Numbered from the stretch's first letter, positions 43,730 to 53,016 are shown. The stretch is 64,000 bases of DNA from Nocardioides sp. Arc9.136 (GCF_030506255.1 NZ_CP113431.1:3731001-3795000); one strand, 5' to 3'. Notes: generated from the sequence alone by a model not told the origin. Numbers and translations are program-made.

Positions 43730-45586
43730 GTGCGCGTGAGCCTGCTGCACGAACCGCACCACGACGGGTCCCCGCTGTACCTCGAGCACGAGGCGCCGAC
43801 GCTGGGCTGGACGGTCAAGGTGCGGGTGCGCACCTGGGCCGGCGACCCGGTCGACCAGGTCTGGCTGCGCACGACGTACGACGCGGAGCCGGTCTACCAC
43901 GCGTGCGGGCCGGTCGAGCGCGACGAGCACACCGTGTGGTGGGAGGGCGAGCTGCCGGTCCACAACCCGGTGGCGCACTACCGGTTCCTGGTGAGCACCG
44001 GCGCCGGCACGCCCGAGGAGGACCAGCGCTGGCTGACCGCGGCCGGGGTGCACCGCCACGACGTGCCGGACGCCTTCGACTTCCGGGTCTCGACCTACCC
44101 CTCCGCACCGGACTGGGGTCGCGACGGCGTGGTCTACCAGATCTTCCCCGACCGCTTCGCCCGCTCCGCGGCGGCCGACGAGCGGCCGGTGCCCGCCTGG
44201 GCCGTCCCAGCGGAGTGGGACGAGGAGGTGGTCTTCGAGGGCTCCGACCCGCGCACGCCGACCCAGTTCTTCGGCGGGGACCTGGACGGGGTCGTCGAGC
44301 ACCTCGACCACCTCGAGCAGGTCGGCGTCTCGGTGCTCTACACGACCCCGGTCTTCCCGGGTGAGAGCAACCACCGCTACAACGCCTCCACCTTCGACGG
44401 CGTGGACCCGCTCCTCGGCGGCGACGAGGCGTACGCGCGCCTGTCCACCGCCGTGCACGAGCGCGGCTGGCGGCTGCTCGGTGACCTGACGACCAACCAC
44501 ACCGGCGACACCCACGAGTGGTTCCGGGACGCCTCGCGCGACCCGGCGTCGCCGACCCGCGGCTGGTACTACTTCAACCACGACGGCTCCTACGAGTGCT
44601 GGATGGGCCACGGCACGCTGCCCAAGCTCAACCTCGCCGACCCCGACCTGCGTGCGGCGATGGTGGAGGGCCCCGACTCCGTGGTCGCGCGCTGGCTGCG
44701 CCCGCCGTTCGACGTCGACGGCTGGCGCATCGACGTCGCGAACATGACCGGGCGGCTCGGCGCGGTCGACGTCAACCACGACGTGGCCCGCGCCGTGCGC
44801 CGCACCGCGGAGGCCGAGCGGCCGGACCCGCTGGTGATCGGCGAGCACAACCACGACGCCTCCGGCGACGTGGACGGCGACGGCTGGCACGGCACGATGA
44901 ACTACTCGGGCTTCTCCTGGCCGGTCTGGTCCTGGGTGCGGGACCCCGCCTCGCCGGCCCGGGCGTTCGGGCGCCCGCTGCCGGTGCCGCGGCGCCCCGG
45001 CCCGCTGGTGCTGCGGTCCTTCCGGGAGTGGCTGGCCCGCTTCGGCTGGCGCGCGGCGAGCCAGTCGTGGAACATCCTCGGCTCCCACGACAGCGCTCGG
45101 ATCCGCACCGTCGCCGGCTCCGCCGCCGTCCACCGCGTGGCGGCCGGCCTGCAGTTCACCCTCCCCGGCGTGCCGATGCTCTTCGCCGGCGACGAGATCG
45201 GGCTGGAGGGCGTGCTCGGCGAGGACTCGCGCCGCCCGATGCCGTGGCACCGCCGCGAGGACTGGGACCACGCCACGCTCGCGACGTACGCCGCTCTGTC
45301 GGCCGCCCGCCGCGACCACGACGCCCTGCGCCGCGGCGGCCTGCGGTGGGCCCACGTCGACGACGACGCGTTCGTCTTCCTGCGCGAGCACCCGACCGGG
45401 TCGGTCCTGGTCTGCGCCCGCCGCGCCGCCGGCCCCGCGGTCGGGCTCGACGCGGGGCTGATGGGCTTCGGCGACGGCACGCCGGTGCTCGCGACCGAGG
45501 GCGAGGCGGCACCGCTCACCGCCGTCGACGGCACCGTCACCGTGCCGGCCGCCGACGCGCCGGGGCTCTGGGTCTGGCGGGTCTAG
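43730..45586 (+). CDS. GH13 alpha-amylase-family glycosidase (glucosidase/neopullulanase type)
   Basis: 618 aa. An N-terminal CBM34-like beta domain (about 1-125) precedes the TIM barrel: YQIFPDRFARS, GDLTTNHTGDTHEWF, nucleophile Asp335 in VDGWRIDVAN, acid/base Glu372 in VIGEHNHD, and Asp454 in ILGSHDSAR. It acts on alpha-glucans or maltodextrins, probably in the cytoplasm, as no signal peptide is visible. The GTG at 43730 is used, but the GTG two codons later is possible. The next gene, DUF4032, follows 10 bp later. Confidence 0.9.
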   Translation: MRVSLLHEPHHDGSPLYLEHEAPTLGWTVKVRVRTWAGDPVDQVWLRTTYDAEPVYHACGPVERDEHTVWWEGELPVHNPVAHYRFLVSTGAGTPEEDQRWLTAAGVHRHDVPDAFDFRVSTYPSAPDWGRDGVVYQIFPDRFARSAAADERPVPAWAVPAEWDEEVVFEGSDPRTPTQFFGGDLDGVVEHLDHLEQVGVSVLYTTPVFPGESNHRYNASTFDGVDPLLGGDEAYARLSTAVHERGWRLLGDLTTNHTGDTHEWFRDASRDPASPTRGWYYFNHDGSYECWMGHGTLPKLNLADPDLRAAMVEGPDSVVARWLRPPFDVDGWRIDVANMTGRLGAVDVNHDVARAVRRTAEAERPDPLVIGEHNHDASGDVDGDGWHGTMNYSGFSWPVWSWVRDPASPARAFGRPLPVPRRPGPLVLRSFREWLARFGWRAASQSWNILGSHDSARIRTVAGSAAVHRVAAGLQFTLPGVPMLFAGDEIGLEGVLGEDSRRPMPWHRREDWDHATLATYAALSAARRDHDALRRGGLRWAHVDDDAFVFLREHPTGSVLVCARRAAGPAVGLDAGLMGFGDGTPVLATEGEAAPLTAVDGTVTVPAADAPGLWVWRV

Positions 45587-45596
45587 GCTCGTCGTC

Positions 45597-46814
45597 GTGG
45601 CCCTCCACGTCGTCGCCCACCGCCCCGACCCGGCGCTCCTCGAGCTGCCGTGGTCGCTGCCGCTGGAGGAGTGGGACGAGCGCTACGTCGTCCCCCTCCC
45701 CCGCGGTCTCTCGCGCCACGTCGTGCGGATCGTGCGGCAGGGGTCGTGCACGTACGCCGTCAAGGAGACGGTCGCGGAGATCGCCTTCCGCGAGTACCGC
45801 CTGCTGCGCGACCTCCAGCGGCTGGGCCTGCCCGCGGTGGTGCCCCAGGGCGTGGTCACCGGCCGGGTCGGCGCCGACGGCGAGGAGCTGCCGGCCGCGC
45901 TGCTGACCGAGCACCTGCGCTTCTCGCTCCCCTACCGCAGCCTCTTCGCCCACGGGGCCAACGCCGACAACGTGCCGTCGCTCGTCGACGCGCTGGTGGT
46001 GCTGCTCGTGCGGCTGCACCTGGCCGACTTCTACTGGGGCGACGTGTCGCTCTCCAACGTGCTGTTCCGGCGCAACGCCGGCGGCTTCGCGGCGTACCTC
46101 GTCGACGCCGAGACCGGCGAGCTGCGGTCCACGCTCTCGGACCGGATGCGGGAGTACGACCTGACCATCGCCACCGAGAACGTCTTCGCCGAGCTGCTCG
46201 ACCTGCAGGCCAGCGGCTCGCTCGAGGCGTCCGCGGAGGCCGCCGACATCGCGCACTCCATCCGCGAGCGGTACGACGCACTGTGGACCGAGCTGACCGA
46301 CGTAGAGGAGTTCTCGGGCGCTGAGATGTGGCGCATCGAGCAGCGCATCGAGCGGCTCAACGACCTCGGCTTCGACGTCGACGAGCTCGACATCATCACC
46401 GACTTCGACGGCGACCAGGTGCGGATCCAGCCCAAGGTGGTCGAGCTGGGCCACCACTGCCGCGAGCTCCAGGCGCTGACCGGCCTGAACGTCGAGGACG
46501 CCCAGGCCAGGCGGCTGCTCAACGACATCGCCTCGTTCACCGCCCACCACGACCTGGGCCGCGAGGACCGGAGCCTGGTGGCCAACCGGTGGCTGACCCG
46601 GGTCTGGGAGCCGCTGGTCGCGATGATCCCGCCGGCCCACCGCGGCAAGCTTGAGCCGGCCGAGTTCTTCCACGAGGTGCTGGTGCACCGGTGGTACCTC
46701 TCCGAGCGGGCCGGCCACGAGGTCGACCTGTTCGAGACCGCGCGCGACTACATCGACCACGTCCTGGTCGAGAAGCCGGAGGAGGCCGTCCTGCCGCTCC
46801 CCGGCGACCTCTGA
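45597..46814 (+). CDS. DUF4032 domain protein with kinase-like fold
   Basis: 405 aa. The N-terminal half looks like a lipopolysaccharide-kinase-type fold: TYAVKETVAEIAFREYRLLRDLQ (ATP Lys/Glu), LHLADFYWGDVSLSNVLF (catalytic loop, GDVSLSN replacing HxDxxxxN) and YLVDAETGEL (metal loop). The C-terminal DUF4032 part starts about residue 225. Function unknown; conserved across actinobacteria. Coupled to the GH13 gene by a 10-bp gap, which suggests a link to glycan or trehalose/glycogen metabolism. Confidence 0.8.
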   Translation: MALHVVAHRPDPALLELPWSLPLEEWDERYVVPLPRGLSRHVVRIVRQGSCTYAVKETVAEIAFREYRLLRDLQRLGLPAVVPQGVVTGRVGADGEELPAALLTEHLRFSLPYRSLFAHGANADNVPSLVDALVVLLVRLHLADFYWGDVSLSNVLFRRNAGGFAAYLVDAETGELRSTLSDRMREYDLTIATENVFAELLDLQASGSLEASAEAADIAHSIRERYDALWTELTDVEEFSGAEMWRIEQRIERLNDLGFDVDELDIITDFDGDQVRIQPKVVELGHHCRELQALTGLNVEDAQARRLLNDIASFTAHHDLGREDRSLVANRWLTRVWEPLVAMIPPAHRGKLEPAEFFHEVLVHRWYLSERAGHEVDLFETARDYIDHVLVEKPEEAVLPLPGDL

Positions 46815-46829
46815 GCCCGGGCCGGGCCC

Positions 46830-46849
46830 GCCCGGGGCCTCCCCCGGGC
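46830..46849. terminator. Terminator between convergent DUF4032 and the ABC operon
   Basis: GCCCGGGG-CCTC-CCCCGGGC, an 8-bp perfect GC stem, 16 bp after the DUF4032 stop and 8 bp from the stop of the convergent two-TM gene. It can serve both directions. Confidence 0.6.
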
Positions 46850-46856
46850 GAGGCCG

Positions 46857-47450
46857 TCAGGGCTTGCAGACCCGGCAGGTGGTGAGCTGGGCGACGCGGC
46901 CCTGCGCCTCGGCCTCGCCGATCGGGTGAAGGTCGGTGCGGTGGGCGACAAGCGCGCAGTCACGCCGGTGGATGGTGGTCCCCTCGCCGGCCGTCACGGG
47001 CAGCGCGGAGGTGTCGACGCCGTGGTCGTTGACGGCGGCCGAGCGCGAGGTCACGTCGGCCAGCACGAGCAGGGTGTCGGCGAGCCGCTTGGAGGACTCG
47101 CGACCGTCGTCGGCGATCCGCGCCAGCCACGCCCCGAAGTAGAGGAACCCGCCGACGAACGTCAGGCCCAGGCCGAGCAGGCCACCGGAGACGAGGTAGG
47201 ACAGCTGGTCGTACTGGTAGGGCGTGTTCGCCGCGCCGTACCACCCGAGCACGATGACCACCAGGCCGAGCGGCAGCAGGATCGCGCCGGCCCAGAAGAG
47301 CACCACCTGGAGCAGCTGGTAGTTGTTGTTCTTCATCGGGGCGGCGCCCGTGGCGGTGCCGCCCCGGCCGGCGCGGGGAAGCGCCCCGGTGCCGGCGCCC
47401 ATGCGGGCGCCCGAGGCGGGGATCGAGCCGGTGTTCTGCACGGTGGTCAT
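46857..47450 (-). CDS. Two-TM membrane protein with Cys-rich metal-binding-like tail
   Basis: 197 aa. A Gly/Ala/Thr-rich N terminus (1-38), TM1 (about 46-70), TM2 (86-110) and a soluble C terminus. The end reads TTIHRRDCALVAHR...TTCRVCKP, giving H161-x3-C165 and C192-x2-C195, a pattern resembling small zinc or heme-like sites. No family name can be given. It is the last gene of the liv-type ABC operon, 81 bp after the secreted protein, so an accessory role at the membrane is likely. Confidence 0.7.
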   Translation of the reverse strand: MTTVQNTGSIPASGARMGAGTGALPRAGRGGTATGAAPMKNNNYQLLQVVLFWAGAILLPLGLVVIVLGWYGAANTPYQYDQLSYLVSGGLLGLGLTFVGGFLYFGAWLARIADDGRESSKRLADTLLVLADVTSRSAAVNDHGVDTSALPVTAGEGTTIHRRDCALVAHRTDLHPIGEAEAQGRVAQLTTCRVCKP

Positions 47451-47531
47451 CTGCGTGCCTCTCAGGTCAGGCGGGGCGGGCGGGGTCGAACGGGGTCGGT
47501 CGGGTCGGGTGGTGCGGGGATGGCAGCCCGG

Positions 47532-49337
47532 TCAGGCCTTGCGGAGGTCGGGCAGGCCGCTGTCGAGCCCGTGCGGACAGGCGCCGCCTGCTCCGAGGGC
47601 GAGGGCGCCGATCTTGCGCAGGTAGCTGCCGGCGGCGGCCGCCAGCGCGATGCCACCGAAGAGCAGGGCGCCGGGGACCGAGTTCAGCGGGGGCAGGCCG
47701 GAGCCCACGGGCGCGGCGTCGACGAGGTCGCCGTCGGCCGGCGCGGAGTCGCCGCCGGACGCCGTGCCGACGTCGCTCGGGGTCGAGGGGGCCGTCGAGC
47801 CGGTGCCGGTGCTGCCCCCGGCCGTGCCCCCGGCGCCGCCGGAGCCGCCGCCGCTGCTGTCCTCGGCACTGTCCTCGGCTCCGTCGTCGGTGGCAGGCGG
47901 CTCCGCGTCGGGGACGTCGAGCTTCGGGGCCCGGGCCGTAGCGCTCTCGGCCACGCCGAGGTGCAGCACGATCCGCGGCGAGAGCTGGGTGAGGGCACCG
48001 AGGAGGCTCTTGAGGATCGCCGCCTCCTCGGGGAACGGGATCGGGGCGAGCAGGTCGCCGAGCGGGATCTGGGAGAGCACCGGCTTGAGGATCCCCAGGT
48101 CGACCTGGATGCGCAGCGCCTCGACCGACGCGCTCGCCTCCTTGCCCTTCGTCGTGAGCTCCGGCTCGGGCAGGGAGAAGGAGATGCCGAGCTGCTCAAG
48201 GGCCTTGGCCGGGTTGTCCGAGAGGCCCGGGATGGTCCCGGCCTGACCGACCGCCTCGTAGCCCTCGGGGCCGACGGAGAACTCCTGCCCGGCGATCGAG
48301 ATCGTCCCGTACCGCGCCTTGCCGGACGCCTTCTCCTCCGCGCCGTCGGTGCTGGTCTCCGCCTTCGCGGTGAAGCCGGACAGCGTGACGATGCCGCCCA
48401 GCAGCCGCACCTCGCCGAGCGCCGAGCGGGTGGTGGTGGTGACCGAGCCCCGCTCGACCTTCGACCGGCTGGCCGAGACCATCCCGCCGATGTCGACGAG
48501 CGCGCTGAGCGGTGAGGGGATCTGGCAGGTGGCCGGCTCCTCCGGGGCCTCGGCGGCCTCCGCGGACTCGGCCGGCTCGTCGCCCTCGGCCCGCGGGGCG
48601 GCCGACCGACCGGTGATCGCGGCGCCGAAGTCGCTCAGCAGGCCGGAGTCGCCGGAGGACCTGGCCGCTCCGCCCGCACCGCTCGACCCTCCGGTCAGTC
48701 CCCCGGTCAGGCCTCCAGTGAGCCCACCCAGCAGGCCGCCGAGGCCGCCGAGGCCGCCGGTCGGCAGGCCGGGCAGGCCGGGCAGGCCCGGGAGCGGGCC
48801 CTCGCCGGCGCCGCTGCCGCCGTCCTCGGCCTCGAAGACGTCGCAGTCGCTGGCGAAGCCGGAGGCGGCGCTGACGTCGCCCTGCTTCGCGGTCGTGCGC
48901 GAGACCGCACCGGGGAACGGCTCCTGGACCGCGCTCGCAGGGCCGGCCGGGTGGTCGGAGTTCACCTGGACGGGGTAGCCCTGGGCCGCGAGCGGCCCGG
49001 AGATCTCCGGGGGCAGGCCGAGGTTCTCGATGACGGTCTTCGCGCCCTCGCCGATCGAGTCGCCGGGCCACAGGTAGCTGGCTCGGCCCTTGCCGCCGCT
49101 GGAGTCGGCCAGCACGCGGCTGTAGCCGAGGTTCAGCTCGAGCTGGGGGGTCGCCGGGACCGGGATGACCGGCTCGAAGATCTCGAGCTTCAGCGGCGTC
49201 GCCGAGCCCTCGGCGCTGTAGCCGTAGTCGAGGGCCTCCCCCTCCGCCGGCGCGCCGGCGCTGGCCGTGGGGGTGCCGAGCGGGAGCACGGCGGCGGTGA
49301 GACCGGCGGCGAGCAGGGGCATGACGGTCCGCTTCAC
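47532..49337 (-). CDS. Secreted glycine-rich surface protein of unknown function
   Basis: 601 aa. Signal peptide (about 1-27, cleaved after TASA), a beta-rich region with two Cys (about 160 and 250) separated by a Gly/Pro/Leu low-complexity stretch (PGLPGLPGLPTGGLGGLGG), a second structured domain (about 255-500) with VTTTTRSALGEVRLLGGIVTLSGFTAKAE, then a Ser/Gly/Asp/Thr linker and a C-terminal hydrophobic helix (about 550-570, PGALLFGGIALAAAAGSYL). It resembles choice-of-anchor type wall proteins. The GTG overlaps the livF stop (GTGA), tying it to the transporter. Confidence 0.75.
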   Translation of the reverse strand: MKRTVMPLLAAGLTAAVLPLGTPTASAGAPAEGEALDYGYSAEGSATPLKLEIFEPVIPVPATPQLELNLGYSRVLADSSGGKGRASYLWPGDSIGEGAKTVIENLGLPPEISGPLAAQGYPVQVNSDHPAGPASAVQEPFPGAVSRTTAKQGDVSAASGFASDCDVFEAEDGGSGAGEGPLPGLPGLPGLPTGGLGGLGGLLGGLTGGLTGGLTGGSSGAGGAARSSGDSGLLSDFGAAITGRSAAPRAEGDEPAESAEAAEAPEEPATCQIPSPLSALVDIGGMVSASRSKVERGSVTTTTRSALGEVRLLGGIVTLSGFTAKAETSTDGAEEKASGKARYGTISIAGQEFSVGPEGYEAVGQAGTIPGLSDNPAKALEQLGISFSLPEPELTTKGKEASASVEALRIQVDLGILKPVLSQIPLGDLLAPIPFPEEAAILKSLLGALTQLSPRIVLHLGVAESATARAPKLDVPDAEPPATDDGAEDSAEDSSGGGSGGAGGTAGGSTGTGSTAPSTPSDVGTASGGDSAPADGDLVDAAPVGSGLPPLNSVPGALLFGGIALAAAAGSYLRKIGALALGAGGACPHGLDSGLPDLRKA

Positions 49338-50041
49338 GCGGCACCTCCGAGGATGACGTCGGACATGGTGTCGAGGACCTCGGCGGGTTCGCCGGAGGCC
49401 ACAATGCGGCCGCCGGACATGACGGCGGCGTAGTCGGAGACCCGCAGGGCGGTGCGGGCGAACTGCTCGATGCACAGGATGGAGACGCCGGAGGCGGCGA
49501 TCTGCGCGACGGTGTCGTAGAGCTCGTCGACGATCAGCGGCGCGAGCCCCATCGACAGCTCGTCGAGCAGCAGCAGCGCCGGGTCGCTCGCGAGCGCCCG
49601 CGACATGGCCAGCATCTGCTGCTCCCCGCCGGACATCGTCCCGGCGAGCTGGTGGCGCCGCTCGGCCAGCCGCGGGAAGTAGGAGTACGCCGTGTCGAGC
49701 ACCGCGCCGGCCGGCACGCCGGCGTACGACATCAGGCGGAGGTTCTCCTCGACGGTGAGGTTCGGGAAGACCGAGCGCCCCTCGGGCACCGTGCACAGGC
49801 CCAGCCGGGCCAGCTCCTCCGAGCCGGCGCCCCTGACGTTGACGCCGCCGAGGTGGACGTCGCCCGACGTCGGCTTCTTCTGCCCGGAGATGACCTTGAC
49901 CAGCGTCGACTTCCCCGCGCCGTTCGGCCCGAGCAGTGCCATCACCGCCCCCTTGGGAACGGCGAGGTCGACGCCGCGCAGCACCTCGATCCGGCCGTAG
50001 GCCGCGTGGAGGCCGACGACCTCGAGGATGGGGATGCTCAT
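49334..50041 (-). CDS. livF: LivF-type ABC transporter ATP-binding protein
   Basis: 235 aa ABC ATPase: Walker A LLGPNGAGKST, Q-loop in VPEGRSVFPNLTVEENL, signature GTMSGGEQQMLAMSRAL, Walker B LLLLDELSMGLAP and H-loop replaced by IEQF in ILCIEQFARTA, as usual in LivF. Energises uptake by the LivHM permease. ATGA overlap with livG upstream. Confidence 0.93.
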   Translation of the reverse strand: MSIPILEVVGLHAAYGRIEVLRGVDLAVPKGAVMALLGPNGAGKSTLVKVISGQKKPTSGDVHLGGVNVRGAGSEELARLGLCTVPEGRSVFPNLTVEENLRLMSYAGVPAGAVLDTAYSYFPRLAERRHQLAGTMSGGEQQMLAMSRALASDPALLLLDELSMGLAPLIVDELYDTVAQIAASGVSILCIEQFARTALRVSDYAAVMSGGRIVASGEPAEVLDTMSDVILGGAA

Positions 50042-50958
50042 CGGACACCTTCAGTGGTCGGGGCAGTGGTCGGGGCAGTGGTCGGCGCGGTGACGGCGGG
50101 CAGGACGGTGGTGGCGTCGGTGGCCGCGCCGACCGGGACGAGGTCGGTGCGGGTCTGCTCGACGGCCGGGACGGCCTGCGCGTCACCCGGTCCGTCGTCG
50201 GCGGCGTCGTCGGAGTAGCCCAGGTAGGCCCGCTGGACCGCGGGGTCGCGACGGACCTCGGCGGGCGTGCCGGAGGCGATCACCGAGCCGAAGTCGAGCA
50301 CGTGGATGGTGTCGCAGACACCCATCACCAGGTCCATGTCGTGCTCGACCATGAGGATCCCGCGACCCTCCGCGGCCAGGTCGCGCAGCAGGTCGCCGAA
50401 GTCGTCGGTCTCGGACTCGTCCAGCCCCGAGGACGGCTCGTCGAGCAGCAGCAGCTTCGGGTCGCCGGCCAGGCACCGGGCCAGCTCGAGCAGCCGGGCG
50501 GTGCCGGTGGGGATGGAGTCGGCCCGCTCGTCGGCGTACGCCGAGATGCCGACCCGCTCGAGCAGGGCGTCGATGTCCTTGGCGCCCGGTCGGACCAGGC
50601 CGGCCAGGCCGCGGTGGATGTCGTAGGCCACCCGCACGTTGTCGCGCACCGACAGCGACCCGAACGCCTCGAGCCGCTGGAAGGTGCGACCCATCCCCCG
50701 CTTGGACCGTCGGTGCACCGGCGCCCCGGTGACGTTGCGGCCCTGGAAGCGCACCTTCCCGCGGGTCGGCCTCTGCAGCCCGGAGATGACGTTGAAGCAC
50801 GTGGTCTTGCCGGCGCCGTTGGGACCGATCAGCCCGGTCACCTGCCCGGCGTCGGTCACGAACGCCGCCTCGTTGACGGCGGTGACGCCGCCGAACTGGA
50901 CGACCACGTGGTCGACCTCGAGGAGCGGGGCGTCGTGGTGGTTGCGCGGCTCAGGCAT
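50038..50958 (-). CDS. livG: LivG-type ABC transporter ATP-binding protein
   Basis: 306 aa. Walker A LIGPNGAGKTT, Q-loop GRTFQRLEAFGSLSV, a shortened signature IPTGTARLLELARCL in place of LSYG(E/Q)QRR, Walker B LLLLDEPSSGLDE and MVEHDMDLVM. The atypical signature is notable since other motifs are intact. A 50-residue C-terminal tail ends in TAPTT repeats (12-bp tandem units near 50047-50090) and is not part of the ABC fold. Overlaps livHM by 8 bp. Confidence 0.9.
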   Translation of the reverse strand: MPEPRNHHDAPLLEVDHVVVQFGGVTAVNEAAFVTDAGQVTGLIGPNGAGKTTCFNVISGLQRPTRGKVRFQGRNVTGAPVHRRSKRGMGRTFQRLEAFGSLSVRDNVRVAYDIHRGLAGLVRPGAKDIDALLERVGISAYADERADSIPTGTARLLELARCLAGDPKLLLLDEPSSGLDESETDDFGDLLRDLAAEGRGILMVEHDMDLVMGVCDTIHVLDFGSVIASGTPAEVRRDPAVQRAYLGYSDDAADDGPGDAQAVPAVEQTRTDLVPVGAATDATTVLPAVTAPTTAPTTAPTTEGVR

Positions 50959-52921
50959 GGGCGGGCACCTTCCCGGTGGAGTCGGGCGTCTCGGGCAGGA
51001 GGTCGACGAGCTCGACGTCCTCCGCCTCGGCGTCGCGCCGCCCGGGCAGGGCGGGCAGCCGGTCGCGGAGCTGGGGACCGAGCTGGCCCTGCAGCCGGCG
51101 ACCGAGGCGGAAGAGCAGGTTGGCCAGGCCGTTGGGGTCGCGGCCGAGGGCCACGGCCCCGAAGCCGAGGATCGCGAAGATCAGCCCGGCGATGCCGGGG
51201 TTGTTGGACTGCATGACCGGCAGCAGCATCAGGCCGATCCCGCCGAGCGTCGCGCCGGTCACCGAGGTGACGCCGAAGACGACGGCCAGCAGCAGCAGCG
51301 GGAGGCTGTTGAAGAACTGGAAGTCGGCCGCGCCGATGGTGCCCCGCAACCCCGCGAAGAGCGCACCGGCCAGCCCGGCCATTCCGGCGGAGAGGCCGAA
51401 CAGGCCGACGCGGAACCACCGCATGTCCAGGCCGAGCGTCCCGCACGCGGCCGGGCTGTCGCGCATCGCGATCAGCACCCGCCCCAGCGGCCCACGGCGC
51501 AGGAGCAGCAGGGCGATCCCCATCAGGACGAGGAAGAGCGTCATCACCACGACGTAGCCGCCGGTGGACTCGATCGCCGTGCCCAGGATGGAGAGCCGGC
51601 CCGCCTCGAGGGTGCCGTTGAAGCCGAAGGCGAACTCCGCCTGGAAGATCATCTTGTCCATCAGCACGCCGAAGGCCAGCGTGGAGAGCGCGAGGTAGAG
51701 CCCGGTCAGCCGGAGCACGGGCAGGGCCACCAGCGCGCCCACGCCCGCGGCGATCGCGGCAGCCAGGAACAGCCCCGCGAGGTTGGGCTGCTCGAGCTTG
51801 GCGTAGGCGAGGGCACCGACGCCGGCGAAGGTGAGCTGCGCCAGCGAGACGTGCCCGCCGTACCCCGTGAGCAGGACCAGGCTGAGCATGACCATGGCGT
51901 ACGTCGCGGCCGTGCCGACCAGCAGCAGGTTGGCCGTCGACATCCCGCCGCCCACGAGCAGCGCCACCAGCACGACCAGGCCCCCGCCCCAGCCGAACGA
52001 GGCGGTGAGCGAGGGCAGCGGCGCGGACACGATGCCCTTGACCTGGCCGATGCGCAGCTGCGCCTGCGGCATCGCGACGATCACGACGAAGAGGAACAGC
52101 GCCGGCACGACTGCCCGCGTCCCGGCGAGGAAGCCGTCGCTGGGCAGGTAGGCGACCGCGAACGACTGCAGGATGCCCAGGCCCATCGCGCCGACGAAGG
52201 TCAGCGGCAGCGACTTCAGCCGACCGAGCATCGCCGCGGCGTAGGCGTTGATCACCAGCAGCGTCAGGTCGTAGTAGGACAGGCCGATCACGCTCGAGAG
52301 CAGGATGCCGCCGAGCGCGGCGAGGCTGGTGCCGATCGCCCAGGACAGGGCCGCGACGGTGTCGGGCTTGCCGCCGAAGAGCCTGAGCAGCTCGGGGTTG
52401 TCGACCGACGCGCGCATCGCGGTGCCGATGCGGGTCCGGTTGAGCAGCACGTAGAGGGCCAGCGCGACGCCGATCGAGATGACGATCGTGATGATCTGGT
52501 GCGCGGTCACGTAGGTCTCGCCTAGCTGGACGCCCGAGGAGGCCATGAACGGCGGGACCGTCCGGGGCTCGGGCGGCCAGACCTGCTGGGCCAGTCCGAT
52601 CAGGCCGACGAAGAGGCCCACCGTGACGACGAGCGCGACCGACACGGGCCCCTCGCCGAGGCCGCGGGTGACGAAGCGCTGGATGCCCCAGCCGATCGCC
52701 GGCGCGATCACGCCGAGCACGAGGAACAGCGACAGGAACAGGTTGAGCCCCTGCCGCTGGGAGAAGTCCCAGAAGACGAACGCCAGCACCATGCCGAACG
52801 CGCCGTGCGCGAGGTTGAAGACGCGGGTCGTGGTGTAGGTCAGCACCAGCCCGGACGCCGCGATCGCGTACGCCGCACCGGTGAACAGGCCGAGGATCGT
52901 GAAGGAGATCAGTGAGCTCAT
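50951..52921 (-). CDS. Fused LivH-LivM branched-chain-amino-acid-type ABC permease
   Basis: 656 aa. Residues 1-300 are LivH-like (GLVLTYTTTRVFNLAHGAFGM, MRASVDNPELLRLFGG, SSVIGLSYYDLTLLVINAYAAAMLGRLKSLPLTFVGAMGLG); residues about 335-605 are LivM-like (LLTGYGGHVSLAQLTFAGVGALAYA, RRGPLGRVLIAMRDSPAACGTLGLDM, VFGVTSVTGATLGGIGLMLLP). Two permease subunits normally separate are one polypeptide. A charged cytoplasmic tail (Asp/Glu/Arg) ends the protein. Its ATG is 2 bp after the mini-ORF stop. Confidence 0.92.
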   Translation of the reverse strand: MSSLISFTILGLFTGAAYAIAASGLVLTYTTTRVFNLAHGAFGMVLAFVFWDFSQRQGLNLFLSLFLVLGVIAPAIGWGIQRFVTRGLGEGPVSVALVVTVGLFVGLIGLAQQVWPPEPRTVPPFMASSGVQLGETYVTAHQIITIVISIGVALALYVLLNRTRIGTAMRASVDNPELLRLFGGKPDTVAALSWAIGTSLAALGGILLSSVIGLSYYDLTLLVINAYAAAMLGRLKSLPLTFVGAMGLGILQSFAVAYLPSDGFLAGTRAVVPALFLFVVIVAMPQAQLRIGQVKGIVSAPLPSLTASFGWGGGLVVLVALLVGGGMSTANLLLVGTAATYAMVMLSLVLLTGYGGHVSLAQLTFAGVGALAYAKLEQPNLAGLFLAAAIAAGVGALVALPVLRLTGLYLALSTLAFGVLMDKMIFQAEFAFGFNGTLEAGRLSILGTAIESTGGYVVVMTLFLVLMGIALLLLRRGPLGRVLIAMRDSPAACGTLGLDMRWFRVGLFGLSAGMAGLAGALFAGLRGTIGAADFQFFNSLPLLLLAVVFGVTSVTGATLGGIGLMLLPVMQSNNPGIAGLIFAILGFGAVALGRDPNGLANLLFRLGRRLQGQLGPQLRDRLPALPGRRDAEAEDVELVDLLPETPDSTGKVPAHA

Positions 52922-52923
52922 GG

Positions 52924-53016
52924 TCAGCCTCCGAGGCCGGTGTCGGTCAGCGAGCCGCAGAGGTGCTCGCCGGGCGAGACCTTCGTCCACGTCCGGTGGG
53001 TCAGCTGGGTCGACAT
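52924..53016 (-). CDS. 30-aa mini-ORF between the binding protein and the permease
   Basis: ATG preceded by GGAGGAACC, the best Shine-Dalgarno in the operon. It encodes 30 residues starting MSTQLTHRTWTKVSPG with one Cys, ending TDTGLGG, and the stop is 2 nt before the livHM ATG. No family is known. It may be a small subunit of the transporter or a leader that sets permease translation. The 111-bp gap from the binding-protein stop to this ORF carries no other signal I can name. Confidence 0.6.
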   Translation of the reverse strand: MSTQLTHRTWTKVSPGEHLCGSLTDTGLGG

